Assembly (NCBI GenBank): GCA_031359995.1
Contig: JANMAT010000009.1
Coordinates: 1-64,000 of the forward strand
Direction of reading: 5' to 3'
From: JANMAT01 sp031359995
GTDB taxonomy: Bacteria > Actinomycetota > Acidimicrobiia > Acidimicrobiales > Ilumatobacteraceae
Length of the DNA stretch: 64,000 nucleotides
Shown here: in pieces, positions 25,447 to 34,462 of the stretch
Layout: every line of letters begins with the position of its first letter
Numbering within the stretch: position 1 is the first letter of the stretch
Position numbers and translations under genes: made by a program
The notes under the pieces: generated by a model
The model's database searches: none
The model's input: only the letters and a program-made list of their open reading frames with translations
What the model was told of the DNA's origin: nothing

Positions 25447-27062
25447 CAGATCACGCCCTTCCGGTAGGTGCCGAGCGGGGCCAGCAGGGTGTCCTCGCCC
25501 GTGGGGTCCTTCACCGCATCCACCGGCTCCGCTCGGATCTTGAAGAAGGCCGGGTACTTCCTTGCACAGACGAGCATGAGGGGTATGCCGAGCACGAGCA
25601 GGATGGTGCCGATCACCAGCACCGTGCCGACCCCGAACAAGGTGCCCGGTGCGTAGTCGGCGTTCTTGGCGTCCCACACCGTCTTGACGAACACGAACAG
25701 CAGGATCACGCCGCCGACGCCAGGGAGCACGCCGATCATCACGAAGTGCTTCAGCGACGTGAAGAGGTGCTTGCGGAACAGCACGATGCACGAGATGCCC
25801 GACAGGCCGTAGTACACGGCGATGGCCATGCCGACCGCGGCGATCGATGCGCTGTAGGCGTCGGTCGAGGTGTTGTGGCTCACGACCACGAGCGCCACGT
25901 ACCAGAGGATGGACACGCTGCCGAACAGCCACGAGCTGTAGTCGGGCGTGAGCCGCTTCGGATCGATGCGGGCCAGGCTCGCCGGCGCCGCGCCGTGGGC
26001 CCCCATGGACAACATGGTGCGGGTGGCGGGCAGGATCGTGGTCTGGCACGAGGCGGCCGCCGAGGTGAGCACAGCGATGACCAGCAGCTTCACCATGATG
26101 GTGGGCAGTGCCACCTTGCCGAGGGCGTACATGGCGTCACTGGCGTTGTCGCTCACGAAGGCCGGGCCCAGCAGAGCCACCGCGCCGAAGGCGGTGACGA
26201 GGTAGATGAGCAGCAAGACGATGGTGGACAGCACCGCGGCCCGCCCGGGCGTGCGGCTGGAGTCCTTGGCCTCCTCGTTCACCGACACGCAGGTGTCCCA
26301 GCCCCAGTAGATGAACACGGCCAGCACGAGGCCGGCGATGATGCCGCTGCTCGACACGCCGCTGGGCGACAGCCAGCTCAGGCTCGGCTTCACCGACTTG
26401 TACGTGCAGCTGAGTGCGTCGCCGGCGCTCTTGCAGTAGTCGGGCACGGCGTCGGCGAACGCATCCTTGGCGACGGTGACCACCTTGGTGGTGCCGCTGA
26501 ACGACTTCGAGATGGCGATGATGGCGAAGGCGGCCAGCACGACCAGCTCGGTGCCGAGCAGGGCCACCTGCGAACGGGCCGACAGCTCGATGCCCTTCCA
26601 ACAGATCCACGTCATGGCGATGATGAACACGATGCCGATGGCGGTGGTGAGCCAGATGTTGTTGGCCGCGGACTCGCTGAACAGCAGCACCAGGTACTGA
26701 CCCGACACGCCGGCCAGGTTCGGCATGATCACCAGGTCGGCCACGATGCAGCCCCACCCGGCGATCCAGCCCGCCTTCGGGCCGAAGGCCCGCACGCCCC
26801 ACGTGAAGTTGGTGCCGCAGTCGGGGTCGGCCTTGTTCAGGTAGTAGAAGCTCGCGGCGATGCAGGCCATGGGCACGAAGGCGAACAGCATGATGAACGG
26901 CGCCTTCTGGCCGACCTCGCCGGTGACGAGGCCGATGCTGGCGGCCAGGCTGTAGCCGGGGGCGGTGGAGGCCACGCCGATGACGATGACGGCCACCAAG
27001 CCGAGGGAACCCCCCTTCAGGCCTTTGTTGGCCATCGCTGGCGGATCGACCACGGTGCTCAT
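25446..27062 (-). CDS. APC-superfamily amino acid permease
   Basis: 538 aa with about 12 membrane helices. The first helix region 'GLVAVIVIGVASTAPGYSLA' and 'PDCGTNFTWGVRAFGPKAGW' are hallmarks of the amino acid/polyamine/organocation superfamily. An extracellular loop with a Cys pair (~residues 220-235) and a cytosolic C-terminus are visible. The substrate is likely an amino acid or amine. ATG 27062; the UspA gene overlaps its 3' end. Confidence 0.85.
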   Translation of the reverse strand: MSTVVDPPAMANKGLKGGSLGLVAVIVIGVASTAPGYSLAASIGLVTGEVGQKAPFIMLFAFVPMACIAASFYYLNKADPDCGTNFTWGVRAFGPKAGWIAGWGCIVADLVIMPNLAGVSGQYLVLLFSESAANNIWLTTAIGIVFIIAMTWICWKGIELSARSQVALLGTELVVLAAFAIIAISKSFSGTTKVVTVAKDAFADAVPDYCKSAGDALSCTYKSVKPSLSWLSPSGVSSSGIIAGLVLAVFIYWGWDTCVSVNEEAKDSSRTPGRAAVLSTIVLLLIYLVTAFGAVALLGPAFVSDNASDAMYALGKVALPTIMVKLLVIAVLTSAAASCQTTILPATRTMLSMGAHGAAPASLARIDPKRLTPDYSSWLFGSVSILWYVALVVVSHNTSTDAYSASIAAVGMAIAVYYGLSGISCIVLFRKHLFTSLKHFVMIGVLPGVGGVILLFVFVKTVWDAKNADYAPGTLFGVGTVLVIGTILLVLGIPLMLVCARKYPAFFKIRAEPVDAVKDPTGEDTLLAPLGTYRKGVI

Positions 27063-27198
27063 GGGGCCCCCTTGGTGGCGAGCAGTCGCCGACAGGATGA
27101 CACACCGGCGCACCCGTCCGTGCGGGAACCACCGTTCGGGCGCGGCCCGGCACACGCCGTTGTGCACCGGACCGCGCGATGGGGGGAAGGGGTCCGGC

Positions 27199-27423
27199 TC
27201 AGGCGTCCAGGTAGATGCAGCCGGGTGGGCACTCCTCGGCGGCCTCGAGGACCTTGTCGACGAGCTCGGCCGGCACCTCGGCCGTGCCCGCCTGCCCCTG
27301 GGGCAACAGCTTCCCGTCGACCTTGACGAAGGCCAGCGTCCCGTCGAAGTGGAACATCTCGGGGCACGCTGATTCGCACACGCCGTTGCCGACGCACTCG
27401 TGCTGCTCGATCCAGACTCGCAT
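27199..27423 (-). CDS. Ferredoxin, 3Fe-4S/4Fe-4S single-cluster type
   Basis: 74 aa. The cluster motif is 'CVGNGVCESACP' near residue 10 plus 'CPPGCIYLD' at the C-terminus. The Cys-x5-Cys-x3-Cys-Pro spacing matches single-cluster ferredoxins in which the second ligand position is not Cys (here Asn), so a 3Fe-4S cluster is likely. Such ferredoxins often serve cytochromes P450 or Rieske oxygenases, but none is adjacent. ATG 27423. The gene stands alone between the permease and the SPFH/NfeD pair. Confidence 0.85.
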   Translation of the reverse strand: MRVWIEQHECVGNGVCESACPEMFHFDGTLAFVKVDGKLLPQGQAGTAEVPAELVDKVLEAAEECPPGCIYLDA

Positions 27424-27576
27424 CGCTCGCTCCTTGTCGATCCGCCGCCCGCGACGAATGACACGATCGTGCGCTGCGACAGGGCAGCGAGCGGTGTGGT
27501 CGACGTCAGCGACCCGCCAACGATCGGCCAGGGAATGAGGACCCCGTCTTAGGACTCTCGGGGACCGAGCACGGCG

Positions 27577-28515
27577 TCAGGCGCTGTCGCCGCCGCTCAA
27601 GATGCTCCGCAGCGCCTGGGCCGCGCCCATGAGACCGACCGACTCGTAGGGCACGACGATCTTGGCGTTGTCGCTGTCGGCGAACTTGCTCAACGTGTCG
27701 AGCTGCAGGATGGACACCAGCGTCGGGTCGGGCGCGGCGTGCTTGATGGCGGCGTACACCGTGGCGATGGCCTGGGCCCGGCCCTCGGACTCCAGGATGG
27801 CGGCCTGCCGGTTGCCCTCGGCCCGCAAGATGGCGGCCTGGCGCTCGCCCTGGGCGGCGCGCACGGCGGCCTGGGCGTCGCCCTCGGCCACGTTGATGGC
27901 GTATTGCGACTGGCCCTCGGACTGCAGGATGCGGGCCCGCTTCTCCTGATCGGCCTGCTTCTGCAGCGCCAGCGCCTGCAGGATCTGCGGCGGCGGGGCG
28001 ATCTCGACGATCTCGATGCGGTTGATGCGGATGCCCCACTTGTCGGTGACGGCCTCCATCTGCCCCTGCACATCGGTGTTGATCCGCTCGCGCTCGCTCA
28101 GTGCCTCGTCGAGCGAGAGGGTGCCGATGACCGAACGCAGGGCGGTGCGGGCCAGCGCGTCGATGGCCACGTCGAACTCGGCGATCGAGAACAGCGCCTG
28201 CTTGGCGTCGACCACCTGCGTGAAGATCGTGGCGTTCACGGTGACCACCACGTTGTCTTTGGTGATGACCTCCTGGCGGTCGCCGGGGCGGGGTACCTCG
28301 CGGATGTCGACGCGCTGGAGCGAGTCGATGAACGGCGCCACGATGACGAGGCCCGGGTCATGGGTCTTGCGGTACTCGCCGAGTCGCTTCACCACCCCGA
28401 CCTCGCCCTGCTGGACGATGTTGATCATGCCGCGCAGGGCACGGAGCAGCACGAGCAGGACGAGTCCGGCAATGACGAGGGCGGTGATGGCACCGGAGCC
28501 GAGGGCAGCGATCAT
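27577..28515 (-). CDS. SPFH/Band 7 (stomatin-like, QmcA-type) membrane protein
   Basis: 312 aa. One N-terminal membrane helix (residues ~8-28), then the SPFH domain ('VQQGEVGVVKRLGEYRKTHD', 'VVVTVNATIFTQVVDAKQAL'), then a long Ala/Glu/Gln-rich helix ('EGDAQAAVRAAQGERQAAI'), predicted coiled coil. It assembles membrane microdomain scaffolds. The NfeD gene is 13 bp upstream on the same strand, the standard pairing. ATG 28515. Confidence 0.9.
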   Translation of the reverse strand: MIAALGSGAITALVIAGLVLLVLLRALRGMINIVQQGEVGVVKRLGEYRKTHDPGLVIVAPFIDSLQRVDIREVPRPGDRQEVITKDNVVVTVNATIFTQVVDAKQALFSIAEFDVAIDALARTALRSVIGTLSLDEALSERERINTDVQGQMEAVTDKWGIRINRIEIVEIAPPPQILQALALQKQADQEKRARILQSEGQSQYAINVAEGDAQAAVRAAQGERQAAILRAEGNRQAAILESEGRAQAIATVYAAIKHAAPDPTLVSILQLDTLSKFADSDNAKIVVPYESVGLMGAAQALRSILSGGDSA

Positions 28516-28528
28516 GGGATCACTCGTT

Positions 28529-29002
28529 TCAGTCGATGGGAGACAGCGGGAGGTCGGGGTCGGCGGTGAGCCACACGGTGAGCGTGGTGCCCTCGACGCC
28601 GGTGACGAGCACGGTGGAGCCGGCTTCGATGACGCGATCGTCGCCGCTGACGGCGAGCCAGCGCTCGCCCTCCAGCCGGACGTGGCCGGGCGCGCTGCGC
28701 CCGCCGATGCGGTCGAGGGCGACGGCCTCGGCGTCGACGAGCCCGCCGTGCACGCCGCGGGCGACCCGGCCGCCGCGGTGGCGGTGGACCACCCGGCTCA
28801 CGAAGGGGCGCACGGCCACGATGCCGACCGCGGAGGTGGCCACGGCGGCGCCGAGTTGGCCGGGCACGGCCGACGGGGCGGCGGCGGCGACGCCGGCGGC
28901 GGCGAACGAGCCGACCGCGCCGAACAGCGCGTAGAACGCCAAGTGGTGCATCTCGACGGCGAGCAGCACGACGCCCACGATGATCCACACGGCGACCAGC
29001 AT
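28529..29002 (-). CDS. NfeD-like membrane protein
   Basis: 157 aa. About three N-terminal membrane helices ('VWIIVGVVLLAVEMHHLAFY'...) precede a C-terminal OB-fold with 'GRSAPGHVRLEGERWLAVSG' and 'GSTVLVTGVEGTTLTV', typical of short NfeD proteins. It partners the SPFH protein encoded just downstream. ATG 29002 has a strong AGGAGGG ribosome binding site; a further ATG at 29026 would add eight residues. Confidence 0.85.
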   Translation of the reverse strand: MLVAVWIIVGVVLLAVEMHHLAFYALFGAVGSFAAAGVAAAAPSAVPGQLGAAVATSAVGIVAVRPFVSRVVHRHRGGRVARGVHGGLVDAEAVALDRIGGRSAPGHVRLEGERWLAVSGDDRVIEAGSTVLVTGVEGTTLTVWLTADPDLPLSPID

Positions 29003-29162
29003 CGGTCCACCCTCCTTCGCCTTCATCGTAGGGCCCGTCCGACGCGGGTCGGTCGTTCCTTGCGCGATCCTCGCATCTCGTTTGGGGCGCCGGTACCGCA
29101 CCGCTCTACGGTGCACGATGGGGACCGGGCGCGCCGCGCTCGCCTGACGTGACGGGGGAACC

Positions 29163-29981
29163 ATGGCCGACGATGTGGTGCTCTACGAGGTGCGGGAACC
29201 GGGGATCGCCGTGATCACCCTGAACCGGCCCGAGCAGCTGAACGCGTGGACCGGCGCCATGGGCCACGCCTACTACGACGCCCTCGACCGCGCCGGCGGC
29301 GACGATGCCGTTCGGGTGATCGTGGTGACCGGGGCCGGGCGCGGCTTCTGCGCGGGGGCCGACATGAAGATGCTGCAGGGCATCGGTGACCGCGGCGACG
29401 AGGGTGGTGGCGCCACCGCGCCGGCGCGTGTGTTCCACCACGCCCTCAGCATCCCCAAGCCGATCATCGCCGCCGTCAACGGCGCCTGCGCCGGCATGGG
29501 CTTCAGCCACGCCATGGTGTGCGACCTGCGCTTCGCCGCCGCCGGCGCCAAGTTCACCACCGCGTTCGTGCGCCGCGGCCTGATCGCCGAGTGGGCGCTG
29601 GCGTGGACGCTGCAGCGTGTGGCCGGCCCCGCCCGCGCCCTCGACGTGCTGCTGTCGGGCCGCGTCGTGCTGGCCGAGGAGGCCAAGGAGCTCGGCATCG
29701 TGAACGAGGTGGTGGCGCCCGACGCGCTCATGGATCGCGTCATCGCCTACGCGACCGACCTCATCACCAACTGCTCGCCGTCGTCGATGGCCGCCATCAA
29801 GCGGCAGGTGTGGCAGGCCGGCGAGCAGACGATCGAGGAGTCGCTCGACTGGGCCGTCGAGCTCATGCAGGCGTCGCTCAAGCAGGCCGACTTCAAGGAG
29901 GGCGTGACGTCCTTCGTGGAGAAGCGCCCGCCGTCGTTCCCGCCGGTGCAGAAGGGCTGGGCCACCGACATCGAGCCGTAG
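29163..29981 (+). CDS. Enoyl-CoA hydratase/isomerase family protein
   Basis: 272 aa crotonase fold. 'ITLNRPEQLNAW', the oxyanion-hole loop 'GRGFCAGADMKML', and 'PKPIIAAVNGACAGMGFSHA' with the second Gly of the hole are present. The two catalytic-Glu positions are not both obvious, so hydratase versus isomerase cannot be settled. It acts on acyl-CoA in the cytosol (beta-oxidation or related). ATG 29163. It precedes the hydrogenase operon by 51 bp on the same strand but is functionally unrelated. Confidence 0.85.
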   Translation: MADDVVLYEVREPGIAVITLNRPEQLNAWTGAMGHAYYDALDRAGGDDAVRVIVVTGAGRGFCAGADMKMLQGIGDRGDEGGGATAPARVFHHALSIPKPIIAAVNGACAGMGFSHAMVCDLRFAAAGAKFTTAFVRRGLIAEWALAWTLQRVAGPARALDVLLSGRVVLAEEAKELGIVNEVVAPDALMDRVIAYATDLITNCSPSSMAAIKRQVWQAGEQTIEESLDWAVELMQASLKQADFKEGVTSFVEKRPPSFPPVQKGWATDIEP

Positions 29982-30032
29982 CGGGGTCCTTCGCCCCTGC
30001 CGACCGGACACCGGGGGCGCGACCGTTGGCGG

Positions 30033-31205
30033 ATGACCGCTGGTTGGGACGCGGAAGCGACGGTCCCCCGTCGCTTCGACCTCCGCGATCTCGACGCGCT
30101 CGTCCAAGCGCTGCACGACGCCGGCCACCGCGTCCTCGGACCGGTGCGGCGCGACGACGCCATCGAGATCGGCGAGATCGCCGGCACCGACGACCTGCCG
30201 GTGGGATGGGGTGACGAACAGGCCCCCGGTCGCTACCGCCTGCGGGCCCGTAGCGACCGGGCCCGGTTCGGCTTCGCCACCACGGCCTCCGGCTGGAAGG
30301 CGGTCCTGCACCCGCCCCACGTGGCTCTGTGGCGGGCCGAACGGGTGAACGGGCGCACCGTCTTCGTCAGCGCGGTGCCCGCCGCTGAGCGCCAGGCGCT
30401 GGTCGGCGTGCGCCCGTGCGAGCTGGCCGCCATGGACAAGCTCGGGCGAGTCCTCACCGGCGCAGTGGTGCCCGACCCGGTGTTCTCGGCCCGGCGGTCG
30501 GCGGCGTTCGTGGTCGCCGTGGTGTGCACCGAGGCCGCACCCACGTGCTTCTGCCCGTCGATGGGCACCGGGCCGGGTCTGCCCGACGCGTCGCGCGCCG
30601 CCGACCTGGTGGTGACCGAGGTGGTGGAGGGCGACGGCGACCCGTGGTACCTCGTGCGGGCGCCGACCGAGGCGGGGGCGGTCGTGCTCGACGGTCTCGG
30701 CGCGCCGGCCACCGCCGACGACGAGCGGGTCGCCGATCGCCGGGTCGCCGCCAACGCCCGCCACATGGAACGGCGCCTGCCGACCCGACCGCTGGCCGCC
30801 GCGCTGGCCGAGGCCCGCACCGACGAGGCGCGCTGGCAGGCTCTGGGCGAGCGCTGCCTGACGTGCGGGAACTGCACGGCGGTGTGCCCGACGTGCTTCT
30901 GCACGACGATGGTCGACGGCTCGTCGCTCGATGGCTCGGTCGCGTGGCGCGACCGCACGTGGGACTCGTGCTTCTCGCTCGAGTTCACCCACATGGTGGG
31001 CGGCCCCACGCGCGTGTCGCCCGGCGCCCGCTACCGCCACTGGATCACCCACAAGCTGTCGAGCTGGTTCGACCAGTACGGCGAGTCGGGCTGCGTCGGA
31101 TGCGGCCGCTGCATCACCTGGTGTCCCGTGGGCATCGACATCCGTGACGAGGCGGCCGCCGTGGTGCGCGCCGGCTCGGTGAACGGGTCGGGGGGATCGT
31201 CGTGA
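30033..31205 (+). CDS. hyhB: Group 3b-type [NiFe] hydrogenase, iron-sulfur beta subunit
   Basis: 390 aa. A C-terminal ferredoxin region has two 4Fe-4S motifs, 'CLTCGNCTAVCPTCFC' (~residue 275) and 'CVGCGRCITWCPVGID' (~360). The N-terminal domain is the sulfhydrogenase-beta type with 'GVRPCELAAMDKL' and a Cys-x-Cys-Pro segment. It passes electrons between the flavin subunit and the NiFe catalytic dimer. First gene of a four-gene operon; its stop overlaps the next start. The order B-G-S-L is that of bidirectional NAD(P)-linked group 3b enzymes. Confidence 0.9.
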   Translation: MTAGWDAEATVPRRFDLRDLDALVQALHDAGHRVLGPVRRDDAIEIGEIAGTDDLPVGWGDEQAPGRYRLRARSDRARFGFATTASGWKAVLHPPHVALWRAERVNGRTVFVSAVPAAERQALVGVRPCELAAMDKLGRVLTGAVVPDPVFSARRSAAFVVAVVCTEAAPTCFCPSMGTGPGLPDASRAADLVVTEVVEGDGDPWYLVRAPTEAGAVVLDGLGAPATADDERVADRRVAANARHMERRLPTRPLAAALAEARTDEARWQALGERCLTCGNCTAVCPTCFCTTMVDGSSLDGSVAWRDRTWDSCFSLEFTHMVGGPTRVSPGARYRHWITHKLSSWFDQYGESGCVGCGRCITWCPVGIDIRDEAAAVVRAGSVNGSGGSS

Positions 31206-32020
31206 CCGGCCTGGTGCCCGACGTGTGGCGCGTGGTCGCCCGCCACGACGAGGCACCCGCCGTGGTGACGCTGGACCTGGCGCCGGCCGCCGGGCGCCCC
31301 CCTCCGTTCCGGCCCGCGCAGGTGAACATGCTGTGCCTGCCCGGCGTGGGCGAGGTGCCGATCTCGGTGTCGAGCGACCCGCAGCAACCGGCGTGGCGCT
31401 CCCACACCATCGGGGCGGCCGGGCCGGTCACCAGCGCGCTGTGGGCCCTGGGGCCGGGTGACGACGTCGGTGTGCGCGGCCCCTACGGCACGTCGTGGGA
31501 GTGCGAGGCGGCCGAGGGTTGCGATGTGGTGATGGTGGCCGGCGGCATCGGCCTGGCCCCGTTGCGCTCGGCGCTCATGACCGTGGCCCGTCACCGCAAC
31601 CGCTACGACCGGGTGCTGCTGCTCGTGGGGGCGTGCACGCCCGCCGATGTGATCTTCGCCGCGGACTTCGAGCGGTGGCGCACCCGCGACATCGACGTGC
31701 GGGTCACCGTCGACCACGCCGACGCGTCGTGGACCGGCCCCGTCGGCCTGGTGACCGACCTGCTCGCCGCGGTCGAGATCGACGAGAGCCGCACCGCGGT
31801 GTGGATGTGCGGACCCGACCGCATGATGCAGACCGTGGGCGCCGCGGTGGTGGGGCGCGGCGTGGCCGCACCGTGCGTGCGGCTGGCGCTCGAACGCAAC
31901 ATGTGCTGCGCGGTGGCCCTGTGCGGTCACTGCCAGCTGGGTCCGCTGCTCGTGTGCCGCGACGGCCCGGTCGTCACCTACGACCGCGTCGCCGCCTTCT
32001 ACGCCGTGGCCGAGGTGTGA
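31202..32020 (+). CDS. hyhG: Group 3b-type [NiFe] hydrogenase, FAD/NAD(P)-binding gamma subunit
   Basis: 272 aa. Ferredoxin-NADP reductase-like: FAD region 'VPISVSSDP' (family usually Arg-x-Tyr-Ser), nucleotide region 'MVAGGIGLAPLRSAL', and 'VWMCGPDRMM'. The C-terminal 2Fe-2S motif is 'MCCAVALCGHCQLGP' plus a later Cys. It exchanges electrons with NAD(P)H. GTG start overlaps the beta-subunit stop, and its own stop overlaps the delta start (GTGA). Confidence 0.9.
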   Translation: MTGLVPDVWRVVARHDEAPAVVTLDLAPAAGRPPPFRPAQVNMLCLPGVGEVPISVSSDPQQPAWRSHTIGAAGPVTSALWALGPGDDVGVRGPYGTSWECEAAEGCDVVMVAGGIGLAPLRSALMTVARHRNRYDRVLLLVGACTPADVIFAADFERWRTRDIDVRVTVDHADASWTGPVGLVTDLLAAVEIDESRTAVWMCGPDRMMQTVGAAVVGRGVAAPCVRLALERNMCCAVALCGHCQLGPLLVCRDGPVVTYDRVAAFYAVAEV

Positions 32021-32799
32021 ACGCCGTGGCCCCCGTACGTCCCCGGCTCGCCGTGTGGAAGTTCGCCTCGTGCGACGGCTGCCGGATGAGCCTGCTCGAC
32101 TGCGAGGGCGACCTGCTCGCCCTGGCCGACGCGGTCGACATCGACTACTTCCCCGCAGCGTCCTCGGCCATGACGGACGGCCCGTACGACCTGTCGCTCG
32201 TGGAGGGCTCGGTTTCCTCGAGCGACGACGTGGCCCGCCTGCGCGAGATCCGCGCCCAGTCGGATGTGCTCGTCACCATCGGGGCGTGCGCCACCGCCGG
32301 TGGCGTGCAGGCGCTGCGCAACCTGTCGACGTTGGCCGACATCGTGCCCGCCGTGTACCCCCACCCCGAGTGGATCGACGCACTGGCCGCCACCACACCG
32401 ATCGCCGACCACGTCGTCGTCGACGCCGAACTGCGCGGCTGCCCCATCGACCGGCGCTCGCTCGTGGAGCTGGTGACCGCCACGCTTGCCGGGCGCCGAC
32501 CCCAGCTACCCCGCTACCCCGTGTGCGTCGAGTGCAAGGCGGCCGGCACCACCTGCGTGCTGGTGGCCGGCGGCCTGAGCTGCCTCGGTCCCGTCACCCA
32601 GGCCGGCTGCGGCGCGCTGTGCCCCCGGTTCCACCGCGGCTGCTTCGGGTGCTTCGGTCCGTCGGAGACGCCCAACACGACGGCGCTGGCCGACCACCTG
32701 CGCACCACCGGCGTCGACGCCGTCGATGTGGTGCGCCTGTTCCGCCAGATGACGAGCCAGAGCCCGGTCTTCCGTGCGGAGGCCGAGCGCCATGCGTGA
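32017..32799 (+). CDS. hyhS: Group 3b-type [NiFe] hydrogenase, small (delta) subunit
   Basis: 260 aa without twin-arginine signal, so cytosolic. Proximal-cluster ligands are in 'ASCDGCRMSLLDCEGD', 'TIGACATAGGV' and 'LRGCPIDR'. A Cys-rich C-terminal half ('CVECKAAGTTC', 'GCGALCPRFHRGCFGCFGP') binds further 4Fe-4S clusters. GTG 32017 overlaps the gamma stop. The large-subunit ATG (32792) lies inside its last codons. Confidence 0.9.
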   Translation: MNAVAPVRPRLAVWKFASCDGCRMSLLDCEGDLLALADAVDIDYFPAASSAMTDGPYDLSLVEGSVSSSDDVARLREIRAQSDVLVTIGACATAGGVQALRNLSTLADIVPAVYPHPEWIDALAATTPIADHVVVDAELRGCPIDRRSLVELVTATLAGRRPQLPRYPVCVECKAAGTTCVLVAGGLSCLGPVTQAGCGALCPRFHRGCFGCFGPSETPNTTALADHLRTTGVDAVDVVRLFRQMTSQSPVFRAEAERHA

Positions 32800-34054
32800 G
32801 CGCAAGCTCGACGTGCCGATCCTGGCCCGGGTGGAGGGCGAGGGCGCGCTGGCCCTGACCATCCGCGGCGGCCAGGTGACCGACGTGCGCCTGCGCATCG
32901 ACGAGCCGCCCCGCTTCTTCGAGGCGCTGCTGCGCGGCCGCCGCTTCGACGAGCCCGTCGACATCACCGCCCGCATCTGCGGCATCTGCCCCGTCGCCCA
33001 CCAGATGAGCGCGGTGCAGGCGCTGGAGTCGGCGTGTGACGTCACCGTGGACCCCGCCGTCGACGAGCTGCGCCGCCTGCTGTGCTGCGGCGAGTGGATC
33101 GAGAGCCACCTGCTCCACATGGTGATGCTGCATGCTCCCGACTTCCTGGGTCTCCACCGCAGGATCGACATGGTGCGCGAGCACCGCGAGCAGGCCGAGA
33201 CGGGGCGGCGCATCAAGCAGCTGGGCAACCGCATCGTCGAGGTGGTGGGCGGGCGGGCCATCCATCCCGTGAACGTGCGCGTCGGCGGGTTCCACAAGGT
33301 GCCGTCGCGCGATGCCCTCGACGCGTTGTTGCCCGACTTCGACCGCGCCCTCGCCGACCTGCCCGGGCTCGTGCGGTGGATGGCCGGTTTCACGTTCCCC
33401 GATCTCGAGCACGACATGGGCTACGTGTGCGTCCGCCACGCCATCGAGTACCCGATGCACCGCGGTGCGGTAGCCCGTTCGTGGGCCGACGACCTGCGGG
33501 TGGAGGCCTGGCCCAGCCACTTCGTGGAGGTGCAGGTGGCCCACTCCACCGCGTTCCATGCCGAGACGATCGACGGTCGCATGTACGCCGTGGGCCCGCT
33601 GGCCCGCTTCGAGCTGTGCCGCGATCGGATGCAGGCGCCGGTGCGCGAACTGGCCGCCGAGATCGGCCTCGCCGCCGGTACCCGCAACCCGTTCCGCAGC
33701 CTGCTGGTGCGGGGCCTGGAGGCCTACGAGGCCCTCTTGGACGCGCGCCGGCTGATCGACGCGTACCGCGTGCCCGACCGGTCGTTCGAGCCGGTGACGC
33801 CCCGGCCCGGCGTGGGTCACGGTGCCACCGAGGCGCCCCGCGGGCTGCTCTACCACCGCTACGAGATCGCGGAGGACGGCACCATCGCGGCGGCCACCAT
33901 CGTGCCGCCCACGTCGCAGAACCAGGCCGTGATCGAGCGCGACGTGAAGGTGTTCGCCCAACGCCACGTGCACCTGTCGAACGCGACGCTGGAGCGCCGA
34001 TGCGAGCACGTGGTGCGCAACTTCGACCCCTGCATCTCGTGCTCCACCCACTGA
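32792..34054 (+). CDS. hyhL: Group 3b-type [NiFe] hydrogenase, large (alpha) catalytic subunit
   Basis: 420 aa. The L1 motif 'RICGICPVAHQMSA' (~residue 62) and the L2 motif 'DPCISCSTH' at the extreme C-terminus supply the four NiFe cysteines. Unusually, the stop codon follows directly after the L2 histidine, so the cleavable C-terminal extension found in most large subunits is absent. No maturation protease or hyp genes occur in the window. The enzyme would couple H2 and NAD(P)H in either direction in the cytosol. ATG 32792. A strong hairpin terminator follows 3 bp after the stop. Confidence 0.92.
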   Translation: MRERKLDVPILARVEGEGALALTIRGGQVTDVRLRIDEPPRFFEALLRGRRFDEPVDITARICGICPVAHQMSAVQALESACDVTVDPAVDELRRLLCCGEWIESHLLHMVMLHAPDFLGLHRRIDMVREHREQAETGRRIKQLGNRIVEVVGGRAIHPVNVRVGGFHKVPSRDALDALLPDFDRALADLPGLVRWMAGFTFPDLEHDMGYVCVRHAIEYPMHRGAVARSWADDLRVEAWPSHFVEVQVAHSTAFHAETIDGRMYAVGPLARFELCRDRMQAPVRELAAEIGLAAGTRNPFRSLLVRGLEAYEALLDARRLIDAYRVPDRSFEPVTPRPGVGHGATEAPRGLLYHRYEIAEDGTIAAATIVPPTSQNQAVIERDVKVFAQRHVHLSNATLERRCEHVVRNFDPCISCSTH

Positions 34055-34057
34055 GCT

Positions 34058-34080
34058 GACGCGCCCTCGACGGGCGCGTC
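34058..34080. terminator. Bidirectional hairpin between hydrogenase operon and PPOX gene
   Basis: A perfect 9-bp stem GACGCGCCC / GGGCGCGTC with a 5-base loop fills the gap between the convergent stops at 34054 and 34082. No T-run. Confidence 0.6.
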
Positions 34081-34081
34081 G

Positions 34082-34402
34082 TCAGGCGCCGGCGACCTGG
34101 TGGAGCACGGCCCACGTGGGGGTGACCACCACCGCGTCACCGTCGACCGTGCCGGTGCCGTCGACCAGCAGGGCCAAGCCGTCGAGTGGGCCGGCCCACA
34201 GCAGCGTCACCGTTGGGCGGGCCGTCACGTTGGCCGATGTGCGGCGGCCGGCGCCCATGCGCAGCGTGCCGTCGTCGCCCACGGTGACCACCACCGACGC
34301 CGGGTGGGCCCGACCGTCGTCGCTCACGGTGACCAGGAACCCACGAGGGCCGAAACGGCCCACCTGGTCGGGCAGCTCGGGCAGGGGCACGGCGATGCTC
34401 AT
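34082..34402 (-). CDS. Small PPOX-fold (pyridoxamine-phosphate-oxidase-like) protein
   Basis: 106 aa split barrel: 'GFLVTVSDDGRAHPASVVVT' and 'TSANVTARPTVTLLW' match minimal pyridoxamine 5'-phosphate oxidase-like proteins. Cofactor (FMN, F420 or haem) unknown. ATG 34402. Convergent with the hydrogenase operon and divergent from murT. Confidence 0.7.
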   Translation of the reverse strand: MSIAVPLPELPDQVGRFGPRGFLVTVSDDGRAHPASVVVTVGDDGTLRMGAGRRTSANVTARPTVTLLWAGPLDGLALLVDGTGTVDGDAVVVTPTWAVLHQVAGA

Positions 34403-34462
34403 GGCCTGAGCCTACGCGTGGGGCCGGCCGGCGCCCGGGGGCAGCCGGTACCCTCGGAGCCC

